A DNA stretch of 64,000 bases from Azoarcus sp. (GTDB lineage: Bacteria > Pseudomonadota > Gammaproteobacteria > Burkholderiales > Rhodocyclaceae): assembly GCA_030656215.1 (NCBI GenBank), contig JAUSOD010000070.1, forward strand, positions 248,001 to 312,000, written 5' to 3'. Made by a program: the position numbers and the translations under genes. Shown here piece after piece: positions 5,171 to 12,730 of this stretch (its first letter is position 1; each line of letters begins with the position of its first letter). The notes below the pieces were generated by a model. The model was not told the DNA's origin, did no database searches, and saw only the letters and a program-made list of their open reading frames with translations.

Positions 5171-7614
5171 GGCTGCTTTTCCTTGAGGCCGTGGGCGAGG
5201 AGCTGCGCTGCGGCTTCTGCGGGGACAGGACGCGAGAACAGATAACCCTGGCCAAAATCACATCCCATGGCGGCAAGCGTGGTGGCCTGCTCCTCTGTTT
5301 CGATACACTCGGCGACCACTGCAATGCCCAGATCGTGGGCGAGTTCGATGCTGCGACGGACGATGGCACGCAGGCGCAGGTCCTTGGTGATCGCGCCGAC
5401 GAAGCTGCCGTCGAGCTTCAGTACGTCGCAGGGGATCGTGTGCAGATAGCTGAGCGCCGAGTATCCGGTGCCGAAGTCGTCGATCAGCACCTTGATGCCG
5501 GCGTTGCGAAGTCGCTGCAGGGTGAGGCTGGCGGGACCGTCGGGGCGGGCGAGCACGCTCTCGGTGACCTCGAACCGCAACTGACCTGGCTCCAGGTCTG
5601 CCGCATGGATGATGGCGATAAGTTCATCTGCAAGCTTGGGGCGAGAAAGTTGTTTGGCCGACAGATTGACGCTGACCGGCGGGGTGGGCGCATTATCGGC
5701 TTCAAGCTGCCATTGGCGGATATCCTCACAGGTGCGGCGCAGTACGACGAGGCCGAGCTCATGGATCATGTCGAGCGTTTCCGCCAACGGAATGAACTGT
5801 GATGGGGGCAGCATGCCGTGGATCGGATGCTTCCATCTCACCAGTGCCTCGAAACTCGCAATCTGGCGCATGGCAAGGCATACGATGGGCTGATAGTGCA
5901 CACTCAGTGCGCCGGATGCGAGCGCATTGCGCAGGTCGATTTCAAGTTGCAATGTATTGAGCGCGAGCGTGTGCATCGAGGCGTGAAAAACCTCGACCGA
6001 CCCCGTGTCCGACAGGCGTGCCATCTGCAGCGCATTGTCGGCGTCGCGCAACAGGGCTTCGGCGTCGTTGCGTTCGCTGTCGCTCATCGCGAGCCCGATA
6101 CGGCACTTCGGATAGAGCTTGCGATCGGCTCCGGCGCTGTCAAAGCCGGGCAGCTCCACCAAGGTTTCGGCCGTGCGCAAGGCCTCGGTGGTATCGGTGA
6201 TGCCGTTCAGCAGCACGGCAAACTGGTCGCCACCGACTCGAGCAGCCAAATCGCCTTCCCTTAGCGAGTGGACAAGGTGGTTGGCAACGCCGCGCAGCAG
6301 ATGATCGCCGGTGGCGTGGCCGTAACTGTCGTTAACCAAGTGGAAGCGCTCAAGATTGATCGCCAGCACGGCAAAGTGATAACTGTCGTCCCGCCGTTGC
6401 TGACCAAGTGCCAGGCGCACATGCTCGATGAACAGGGCCCGGTTGGGAAGCCCGGTAAGGCCGTCATGAAGCGCGTCATGCACGAGTTGCTGCTCGGCGC
6501 GCTTGCGCAGGTGGACGTCGCTGATGGAGCCCGCCATCCGGACGGCTCGTCCTTTGGCATCGCGTTGTGCCACCCCGCGGGTCATGATCCAGCGATAGCT
6601 GCCGTCGGCCTGGCGGATTCGGTGTTCGAGCATGAACTGGGGGTTGTCACCCTTGAGGTGGTCCACCATGCGAGCGCGATATCCCGGGGCATCTTCGGGG
6701 TGCAGTCGCTCGGTGAAGGGGCTTGCGTCGGTGTCGTGAATACCGGATGGCAAGCCGACCAGTTCGCAGAACCGGGGCGAAAAATAAGTTCGGTCATGGG
6801 TGATGTCCCAGTCCCACAGTCCGTCGTTGGCTCCCTTAATTGCCAGCGCATAGCGCTCTTCACTGGCCTTCAGTCGATCTGCCGTCTGCTGCAGTTCGGC
6901 TACTCGCTGTTGCAGCGTCGAGGCCATGATGTTGAAGTGGTGGGCAAGGCGCGCGAGTTCGTCTTCGCCTTCGTCGGGCAGGCGATGATTGAGAAAACCG
7001 TCGGTGATCGCCTTGCTGCCCGCAAGCAGGCCGGCAAGCTTGTTGCTGAGCAGGTAGCCGATACCCGATAGCAACACGAAAGTGATGAAAATCTCGACCA
7101 GTGCGATCAGCAGGCCCTGCGCAACAATCGCGCTGCGTGCGGCAGCCAGCACCGAAACCGACACCCCGAACTGCAGGAAGCCCACTTCGTTACGCGGTAG
7201 CAGAAGCGGTCGCCGGACATGGATCACCGGCTGATCGAGCAGGGTGGCGAGTCCTTTGCCGAGTTCGGCGTTTGCTGGCGGGAGCGTTTGCATGGCGGGC
7301 TGGCCGGCACTCAGCATCAGCGCGCCACTTGCGTCGCCGATGCGCACATAAACCAGCCCTTCGCTGGAGTCGGCGAGCAGTTCTCCCAGGGTGTCCTGCA
7401 AGGTGCCGTAGTTTTGCCGTTCGCCGTAGGCGGTGGCCATCGCATGCAGCATGCTCGCATTCTGGTTGATCAGGGTCTCCAGGCTGGCAGTCGAGGCGTC
7501 GTTCATCAGCCGTACGCTGTTGGCCAGCAGCAGGCTCAGCAGCACGACCTGTACGGCCGTACTGGCGAGCAGCAGGCGTGCCCGGATCGAGCTGTTGCGG
7601 AATGGCATGCGCAT
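5167..7614 (-). CDS. Membrane PAS-GGDEF-EAL protein, probable c-di-GMP phosphodiesterase
   Basis: An 815-residue sensor. The order is: TM1 (about 13-33), periplasmic sensing region (35-160), TM2 (165-190), HAMP (to about 245), PAS (255-370), GGDEF-type (375-535), EAL (545-800). The cyclase signature is GGDQF instead of GGDEF, and the upstream metal-binding segment reads INLERF where DIDxFK is usual, so cyclase activity is doubtful. The EAL half keeps FEALVRWKHP, VNLSAKQL, IDDFGTGYS, LKLDGSFV and GQGYLFSRP, so phosphodiesterase activity is plausible. The start MRMPFRN was preferred to the track start because the longer form overlaps mcd. It is coupled to the downstream porin by ATGA. Confidence 0.88.
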   Translation of the reverse strand: MRMPFRNSSIRARLLLASTAVQVVLLSLLLANSVRLMNDASTASLETLINQNASMLHAMATAYGERQNYGTLQDTLGELLADSSEGLVYVRIGDASGALMLSAGQPAMQTLPPANAELGKGLATLLDQPVIHVRRPLLLPRNEVGFLQFGVSVSVLAAARSAIVAQGLLIALVEIFITFVLLSGIGYLLSNKLAGLLAGSKAITDGFLNHRLPDEGEDELARLAHHFNIMASTLQQRVAELQQTADRLKASEERYALAIKGANDGLWDWDITHDRTYFSPRFCELVGLPSGIHDTDASPFTERLHPEDAPGYRARMVDHLKGDNPQFMLEHRIRQADGSYRWIMTRGVAQRDAKGRAVRMAGSISDVHLRKRAEQQLVHDALHDGLTGLPNRALFIEHVRLALGQQRRDDSYHFAVLAINLERFHLVNDSYGHATGDHLLRGVANHLVHSLREGDLAARVGGDQFAVLLNGITDTTEALRTAETLVELPGFDSAGADRKLYPKCRIGLAMSDSERNDAEALLRDADNALQMARLSDTGSVEVFHASMHTLALNTLQLEIDLRNALASGALSVHYQPIVCLAMRQIASFEALVRWKHPIHGMLPPSQFIPLAETLDMIHELGLVVLRRTCEDIRQWQLEADNAPTPPVSVNLSAKQLSRPKLADELIAIIHAADLEPGQLRFEVTESVLARPDGPASLTLQRLRNAGIKVLIDDFGTGYSALSYLHTIPCDVLKLDGSFVGAITKDLRLRAIVRRSIELAHDLGIAVVAECIETEEQATTLAAMGCDFGQGYLFSRPVPAEAAAQLLAHGLKEKQP

Positions 7615-7630
7615 GAGGGCTGTGCTCGGG

Positions 7631-9013
7631 TCAGCGCCTGGCCAGGCGTTTGACCGCCGTCGAAGCGTCCACACGACCCTCGCGGGCGAAGCCCTCGAGG
7701 TTGGACTCGATGCGGTCAGGATCGTACAGATAGTTGACCATCAGGCCCCACGACTGCTTGATCCCCTTCACCGACTTGTCGGCAAGCCAGTTGAGCCGTT
7801 CCACGCGGGCGCCGTTGCCCAGATGGAAGCGCGCGACCGCATCGATCGGTTTGTCATCGCGCCGGGCTTCAGTCAGGTAGCGTGCGGCAAGACGCTGCAA
7901 GGGGTCGTGCAGTGCGCGGCAGATTGACTCGTTGTCGGTCCAGTCTGCCTGGCCGTCGAGCAGCGCACCCAGCAGCGGCGACGTCGGGCTGTCGACTCCT
8001 GCGGCGGTGAGGCGTTTCCAGTCTGCTGCAGTGATGGCCTCGGTGAGCGCTTGCGGATTGCGGCTGGCCCACCGCACCAGCCCGGGAATCGGCGACAGCG
8101 TGGCAAAGGTCTGCAGCTTCGGGAAGTCGCGCTGCAGATCTTCCACCACCCTCTTGAGCAGGAAGTTGCCGAACGAGACGCCACGCAGCCCGACCTGGGT
8201 GGCGCTGATTGAGTAGAAGATGGCCGTGTTGGCCTTGCTCGCATCGGCGAGCGGCGCATTGATGTCGAGCAGTTGCTGGACGTCGCCCGCCAGTTCTTCG
8301 GTGAGTGCGACCTGAACGAAAATCAGTGGTTCGAGTGGCATGCGCGGGTGGAAAAAACCATAGCAGCGACGGTCGGAGTCGAGCCGGTTCTTGAGGTCCT
8401 GCCACGACTGGATCTCATGCACTGCTTCATACTCGACCAGCTTCTCCAGCAATGCCGCCGGCGAGTTCCAGGTGATCCGTGCGAGCTCGAGAAAGCCGAC
8501 ATCGAACCAGGCGCCGAGGCGGGCCTCGAGCTCGCGGTCCAGCGGTTTCAGCAGCGGGTCGTCACCCAGAAAGCGCAGCAGGTCGGCACGCAGGTCAACG
8601 AGAAACTTGACCCCCTGCGGGATGGCATTGAACTGGGTCAGGATGCGGATGCGGCGCGAGCGCATCGCTGTCCGCAGGCGGGCCTCGGCGTCCCACTGCT
8701 GGTCCGTTCCGACTGCCGCCTGATAGTCTGAATGGGCTTGCGCGATGGCAGTCGGGTCGGGGCCGAAATCAAGGGCGATCATGCGCAGCATCGCGCGGCG
8801 CCCGTTGTCGTCCAGTTTGAGATAGGTGTCGGCAAGGCGCGCCGCACGTTGCCGGGTCGATATCTCGCCACCCAGACCTGCAGCACATTCGTCCAGTTGC
8901 CGCCGGATGCGATCCAGCACCTTCTCCGACGGCTCCTGCGCCTTGCCGGTCGCATGGGCGACGATCTCGCGCATTCTGGACAGACTTCTCGACACCAGGC
9001 CGGTCGCTGACAT
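7631..9013 (-). CDS. mcd: Malonyl-CoA decarboxylase
   Basis: A 460-residue enzyme converting malonyl-CoA to acetyl-CoA and CO2. An N-terminal helical region (about 1-170) precedes the GNAT-like catalytic domain with CYGFFHPRMPLEPLIFVQVA, the Ser-containing IFYSISATQVGLRGVSFGNF and the His-containing FHLGNGARVERLNW. The C-terminus SWGLMVNYLYDPDRIESN is also a family hallmark. I chose MSATGL because AGAGAGAG precedes it; the track start reaches further upstream without a ribosome site. The stop lies 16 bases before the GGDEF-EAL start, so the two may be co-transcribed. In bacteria this enzyme serves malonate use or removes malonyl-CoA; no malonate transporter is adjacent. Confidence 0.93.
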   Translation of the reverse strand: MSATGLVSRSLSRMREIVAHATGKAQEPSEKVLDRIRRQLDECAAGLGGEISTRQRAARLADTYLKLDDNGRRAMLRMIALDFGPDPTAIAQAHSDYQAAVGTDQQWDAEARLRTAMRSRRIRILTQFNAIPQGVKFLVDLRADLLRFLGDDPLLKPLDRELEARLGAWFDVGFLELARITWNSPAALLEKLVEYEAVHEIQSWQDLKNRLDSDRRCYGFFHPRMPLEPLIFVQVALTEELAGDVQQLLDINAPLADASKANTAIFYSISATQVGLRGVSFGNFLLKRVVEDLQRDFPKLQTFATLSPIPGLVRWASRNPQALTEAITAADWKRLTAAGVDSPTSPLLGALLDGQADWTDNESICRALHDPLQRLAARYLTEARRDDKPIDAVARFHLGNGARVERLNWLADKSVKGIKQSWGLMVNYLYDPDRIESNLEGFAREGRVDASTAVKRLARR

Positions 9014-9092
9014 GATGCTCTCTCTCTTGCGTATGGAATTTCTGCTCGGCTTGATCATATCGCGTTCGGGTGACGCGTGAGCTTCCAATACT

Positions 9093-9893
9093 CTACAAAA
9101 CCTTGCCTCGACTTGCCTGGATGCGAAGCAGCAGGCCAGCGCCGAAAACGATCATGGGTATGCATAACCATTGAGCGGTCGAGATGCCAAGCGTGAGGGT
9201 ACCGAAGATGCCAGGGTCGGGCGTGCGAAAAAATTCCGCAACGAAGCGAAACAAGCCGTAGCCGATCAGGAACACGGCCGACACCGCACGCAAGGGGCGC
9301 GGGCTGGCCGAATACACCCACAGGATCACGAACAGCAACACGCCTTCGCCGGCGGCCTGGTAGAGCTGTGACGGGTGGCGCGGGAGTGCGTCTACCCAGG
9401 GGAAGACCATCGCCCAGGGCAGGTCGCCGTCGACCGGGCGGCCCCACAACTCACCGTTGATGAAGTTGCCGATGCGCCCGGCTGCGAGCCCGGTGGGGAC
9501 CAGCGGGGCGATGAAATCGGTGACCTGCCAGAACCCTTTGCCATGCTTGCGACCGTATAGCCACATTGCCGCCAGCACGCCGAGGAAGCCGCCGTGAAAG
9601 CTCATGCCGCCTTTCCAGATGGCGAGTATCTCGCCCGGGTGCGCAAGGTAGTAGCCCGGCTGGAAGAACACCACCTCGCCCAGCCGGCCGCCGACGATGA
9701 CTCCGAGTACGCCGTAGAACAACAGGTCGTCGATTGCCTGAGCGTTCCAGCCCAGCTCGGGGCGGCGCCGGGCATGGGCGCGGCCGAGCACAATGAACAG
9801 CACGAAGGCCACGAGATACATCAGCCCGTACCAGCGCACGCTGAGCGGGCCTAGCGATAGGGCGATCGGGTCAAACTGGGGATGGATCAGCAT
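9093..9893 (-). CDS. lgt: Phosphatidylglycerol:prolipoprotein diacylglyceryl transferase
   Basis: A 266-residue polytopic inner-membrane enzyme for the first step of lipoprotein maturation, moving diacylglycerol from phosphatidylglycerol onto the lipobox cysteine. The signature [20 protein letters not shown], the [11 protein letters not shown] segment with the essential His, and several hydrophobic helices ([13 protein letters not shown] near the N-terminus) are present. Length is normal for the family. It starts 24 bases downstream of the yceH stop on the same strand and ends 79 bases before mcd. Several lipoproteins that would be its substrates are encoded nearby (the glycine-zipper, BON-domain and pyrC-linked ones). 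Confidence 0.97.
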   Translation of the reverse strand: MLIHPQFDPIALSLGPLSVRWYGLMYLVAFVLFIVLGRAHARRRPELGWNAQAIDDLLFYGVLGVIVGGRLGEVVFFQPGYYLAHPGEILAIWKGGMSFHGGFLGVLAAMWLYGRKHGKGFWQVTDFIAPLVPTGLAAGRIGNFINGELWGRPVDGDLPWAMVFPWVDALPRHPSQLYQAAGEGVLLFVILWVYSASPRPLRAVSAVFLIGYGLFRFVAEFFRTPDPGIFGTLTLGISTAQWLCIPMIVFGAGLLLRIQASRGKVL

Positions 9894-9917
9894 GGTTGCA
9901 GGGCTTGTTCGCAGGGC

Positions 9918-10601
9918 TTATTCAAACTGGTGGCGGAAGTCGGCAAACTCGAGTTTCAGCGCATCGAGCTCTTCACGCAGGCGTCGAACCTCGTCCTCAA
10001 GTTCCGCACTGCGCCCGCGACCGCCCCCCGCAGCAGGCAGTCCCGACGCCTGGGCTTCGATCGCGGCCTGCAGCGGCTCGTCGCCACCGAGCAGATGCAT
10101 GTAGCGGGTTTCCTTGGTGCCGGGGGCACGCGGCAGGCTGGCGACCATGGGCGGATATTTTTCCGCCAGATGCTCCAGGGTACCCTCGATGGTGGCGATG
10201 TCGTCGAATCGATACAGGCGCTCGCATCGGCTGCGGATCTCTCCAGCGGTCTGGGCGCCACGCAGCAGCAGGGTCGCCAGTACTGCCTGCTCCGGAGGCG
10301 GGAGGGAGTGGCGCAGCCTGACCTGATGCTCATACTTTGCCACCCGGGCGCTGGCCTGATCGCGGCGCGATACCAGGCGGCGTGCCATGAGACTGTCGAT
10401 GGCATCCTGCACCGCGCTCTCGTCGAGCGACATCACCGGCTCGCGCGCGGTGAGCTGGTTGCACCCGTTGAGGAGCGCGTTGAGCGACATCGGGTAGGCA
10501 TCAGGGGTGACGAATGCCTTTTCGATCAGAACCCCGAGAACGCGGACCTCGATCGGCGTCAGGTCGAAAGTGGCATCGGTTGCGGTGGGCGTGTTGTCCA
10601 T
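9918..10601 (-). CDS. YceH family protein (DUF480)
   Basis: A 227-residue protein of the YceH/DUF480 family, made of tandem winged-helix-like repeats. Visible hallmarks are LTPIEVRVLGVLIEKAFVTPDAYPMSLNAL with CNQ after it, and PPEQAVLATLLLRGAQTAGEIR. A C-terminal coiled coil (LEDEVRRLREELDALKLEF) follows, consistent with oligomerisation. The start MDNTPT has GGAG five bases upstream and was chosen over the longer track ORF. The molecular role is not established in any organism that I know of; DNA or protein binding is inferred from the fold. It precedes lgt on the same strand. Confidence 0.88.
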   Translation of the reverse strand: MDNTPTATDATFDLTPIEVRVLGVLIEKAFVTPDAYPMSLNALLNGCNQLTAREPVMSLDESAVQDAIDSLMARRLVSRRDQASARVAKYEHQVRLRHSLPPPEQAVLATLLLRGAQTAGEIRSRCERLYRFDDIATIEGTLEHLAEKYPPMVASLPRAPGTKETRYMHLLGGDEPLQAAIEAQASGLPAAGGGRGRSAELEDEVRRLREELDALKLEFADFRHQFE

Positions 10602-10770
10602 GCGTGCTCCGGATAAGGCGAGAGGGGCGATGATAATGGACCCGGCGCCGCCGTGCTCGGTTGCCGTGTCTGGTGGAATGCTCCGGAGCATCTTGAACCG
10701 ACCCGAAAACTGTCCCCGGGGTGCGGTGGTCCGGTCGACGCGTGGTCGTCCGGTTGCTGCTGACGCGGCC

Positions 10771-10776
10771 TATAAT
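10771..10776 (+). promoter_or_regulatory. Candidate -10 box for the PfkB kinase gene
   Basis: A perfect TATAAT hexamer 30 bases upstream of the kinase start, in the 205-base gap between yceH and the kinase. No convincing -35 hexamer sits 16-18 bases before it. The rest of the gap shows nothing else I can support, apart from the leader of yceH. Confidence 0.5.
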
Positions 10777-10806
10777 CACCGGCTTTATCCGATTGCAGGG
10801 TTTGCC

Positions 10807-11745
10807 ATGTCCATTCTCGTCTGCGGTTCAATGGCCTACGACACCATCATGGTGTTTCACGATCGTTTCAAGAACCATATCCTGCCCGAGCAGATCCACA
10901 TTCTGAATGTTTCCTTCCTGGTGCCGGACCTGCGGCGCGAGTTCGGTGGTTGCGCCGGCAATATTGCCTACAACCTGCGTCTGCTCGGCGCGGACCCGCT
11001 GATCATGGCGACCGTGGGCGATGATGTGGCGGCCTATCGCCAGCGCCTGGATGAGCTCGGCCTGCGCCAGGATCACGTGTTGCATGTTCCCGGCACCTAC
11101 ACTGCGCAGGCTTTCATCACCACCGACATCGATGACAACCAGATCACCGCCTTCCATCCCGGGGCGATGATGCACTCCCATCTTAACCGGGTGCAGGATG
11201 CGGTCGGGGCAAAAATAGGGATCGTCGCGCCTGACGGGCGTGACGGCATGTTGCGCCATGTGCAGGGCTTTGCCGATGCGGGCGTGCCCTTCATCTTCGA
11301 TCCGGGCCAGGCGCTGCCCATCCTGTCCGGCGACGAGTTACTGCATTGTCTGAAACTGGCGCGCTATTGCACGGTCAATGACTACGAGGCGCGGCTGATG
11401 TGCGACAAGACCGGGCGCTCGATCGAGCAGCTTGCGGCCGAAGTCGACGCGCTGGTGATCACGCTGGGGGCGGAGGGGTCGCAGATCCATGCTGCGGGTG
11501 AGTGCATTCACATTCCGGTGGTCAAGGTCGACGATGTGATTGATCCCACCGGGTGTGGTGATGCCTACCGGGCAGGCTTGTTGTATGGCCTGCTCAATGC
11601 TTGGGAATGGCAACGGACGGGTCGCCTCGCGGCAGTCATGGGGGCGATCAAGATCGGACATCGGGGGGGGCAGAATCATCGCCCGAGTCGGGATGAAATC
11701 GCTGCCGTCTATCAGACGGCGTTTGGAGAGGTGTTATGGACTTGA
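10807..11745 (+). CDS. PfkB-family carbohydrate/nucleoside kinase
   Basis: A 312-residue ribokinase-fold sugar/nucleoside kinase. It has the N-terminal substrate-binding region GSMAYDTIMVFHDRF and the Gly-rich FGGCAGNIAYNLRLLG. The C-terminal PfkB signature is DVIDPTGCGDAYRAGLLYGL, where the Asp of GCGDA is the catalytic base. Proteins of this kind are often annotated as adenosine kinase, and the substrate cannot be settled from sequence. The track ORF extends far upstream across the promoter; MSILVCG was chosen as the conventional family start. Its stop overlaps the following lipoprotein gene by 10 bases, suggesting co-translation. Confidence 0.87.
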   Translation: MSILVCGSMAYDTIMVFHDRFKNHILPEQIHILNVSFLVPDLRREFGGCAGNIAYNLRLLGADPLIMATVGDDVAAYRQRLDELGLRQDHVLHVPGTYTAQAFITTDIDDNQITAFHPGAMMHSHLNRVQDAVGAKIGIVAPDGRDGMLRHVQGFADAGVPFIFDPGQALPILSGDELLHCLKLARYCTVNDYEARLMCDKTGRSIEQLAAEVDALVITLGAEGSQIHAAGECIHIPVVKVDDVIDPTGCGDAYRAGLLYGLLNAWEWQRTGRLAAVMGAIKIGHRGGQNHRPSRDEIAAVYQTAFGEVLWT

Positions 11746-12209
11746 AGAGGGGCATGGACTGGCGCGCATTGTGCGGTGCGCTTGCGGCGACGCTGATCAT
11801 AGGCGGCTGTGCTTCGGGGCAGGGGGGCGGTACCTATTCGCGTGACGAAGCCAGGCGCGCCATGGTGGTGCAGTTTGGTTCGGTGGAGTCGGTGCGTGGC
11901 GTGCAGATCGAGGGTACCAAGAGTCCCGTCGGGACCTTTGCCGGGGCCGCGGTGGGTGGTATTGCCGGCAGTTCGGTGAGCGGTAGTCGCGGTTCGGCCA
12001 TCGGTGCGGTGGTCGGTGCGGTTGCCGGTGGGCTGGCCGGCTCCGCCATCGAAGAGGGGGTCACCCGGGCGCAGGGCGTGGAAGTCACCGTGCGTCTTGA
12101 GAATGGTCAGTATCTCGCGGTGGTTCAGGAGGACCAGGGCGAGCGCTTCATGCCAGGGGAGCGGGTGCGGGTGCTGCGCGATGGGGGTACCACCCGGGTG
12201 ACACGTTGA
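11736..12209 (+). CDS. Glycine-zipper outer-membrane lipoprotein (SlyB/Pcp type)
   Basis: A 157-residue lipoprotein with a lipobox (LIIGGCASG, Cys about residue 29). A glycine-zipper region (GTFAGAAVGGIAGSSVSG ... AIGAVVGAVAGGLAGSAIEEG) occupies the middle, and the C-terminal small beta domain ends with VRLENGQYLAVVQEDQGERF. This is the SlyB/PcP architecture of peptidoglycan- or outer-membrane-associated lipoproteins linked to envelope integrity. The start has a strong GGAGAGG site and overlaps the kinase stop. An internal ATG (MDWRAL) also has an AGAGGGG site, so the exact start is slightly uncertain. It converges with dgkA. Confidence 0.85.
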   Translation: MDLKRGMDWRALCGALAATLIIGGCASGQGGGTYSRDEARRAMVVQFGSVESVRGVQIEGTKSPVGTFAGAAVGGIAGSSVSGSRGSAIGAVVGAVAGGLAGSAIEEGVTRAQGVEVTVRLENGQYLAVVQEDQGERFMPGERVRVLRDGGTTRVTR

Positions 12210-12215
12210 CTGAAC

Positions 12216-12237
12216 GCCTGACCCCGCGGGATCAGGC
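12216..12237. terminator. Convergent-gene hairpin
   Basis: GCCTGACCC-CGC-GGGATCAGGC can form a stem of about nine pairs with one mismatch, between the convergent lipoprotein and dgkA genes. There is no U-tract, so it may be an attenuated or bidirectional stop, or only a stem. Confidence 0.35.
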
Positions 12238-12245
12238 TGAAAGCA

Positions 12246-12641
12246 TCAGCCCCAGAGCACCAGCAGCCACACCAGCGCAAGGTTGATGAGGGAGATCAGC
12301 ACGGCGGCGCTGCCGATGTCTTTCGCCCGCTTGGCAAGCAGATGGTGCTCAAGGGACACCCGGTCCACGGTGGCTTCGATGGCTGAGTTGAGGAGTTCCA
12401 CGACCAGCACGAGCAGCGCGCTGGCAACCAGCAAGGCCTTGCCCGCACCATTCGTCGGCACGAAGAGGGCAGCCGGGATGAGGATGGCCACCAGCAGACA
12501 TTCCTGGCGAAAGGCGTCCTCGTGGCGAAATGCGGCCCGCAGGCCTGCCAGCGAGTAGCGCAGGGCGTTAAATACTCGGGCCAGTCCGGTCTTGCCCTTG
12601 AATGGGCTTTCGGTATGCGGCGTTTGTTCAGGGGCGTTCAT
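12246..12641 (-). CDS. dgkA: Diacylglycerol kinase (prokaryotic DgkA)
   Basis: A 131-residue small trimeric membrane kinase recycling diacylglycerol to phosphatidic acid. The family signature ELLNSAIEATVDRVSLEHH holds the catalytic Glu, followed by AKDIGSAAVLISLI. Three hydrophobic helices are visible (ECLLVAILIPAALFV, ALLVASALLVLVVELL, AVLISLINLALVWLLVLW). I chose the ATG (MNAPEQ); the track start is a GTG six codons upstream. The basic N-terminal extension before the first helix is ordinary. It is the last gene in the minus-strand run that begins with the conserved gene divergent from mpl. Confidence 0.94.
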   Translation of the reverse strand: MNAPEQTPHTESPFKGKTGLARVFNALRYSLAGLRAAFRHEDAFRQECLLVAILIPAALFVPTNGAGKALLVASALLVLVVELLNSAIEATVDRVSLEHHLLAKRAKDIGSAAVLISLINLALVWLLVLWG

Positions 12642-12730
12642 GGTCTCGCTTCGGGGCACAGGGAACTGCGGGCGGAGTATTGCATAGTGCGATGACCTCG
12701 CCGTGACGCAATGTGGGCCGCCGCCATGGA

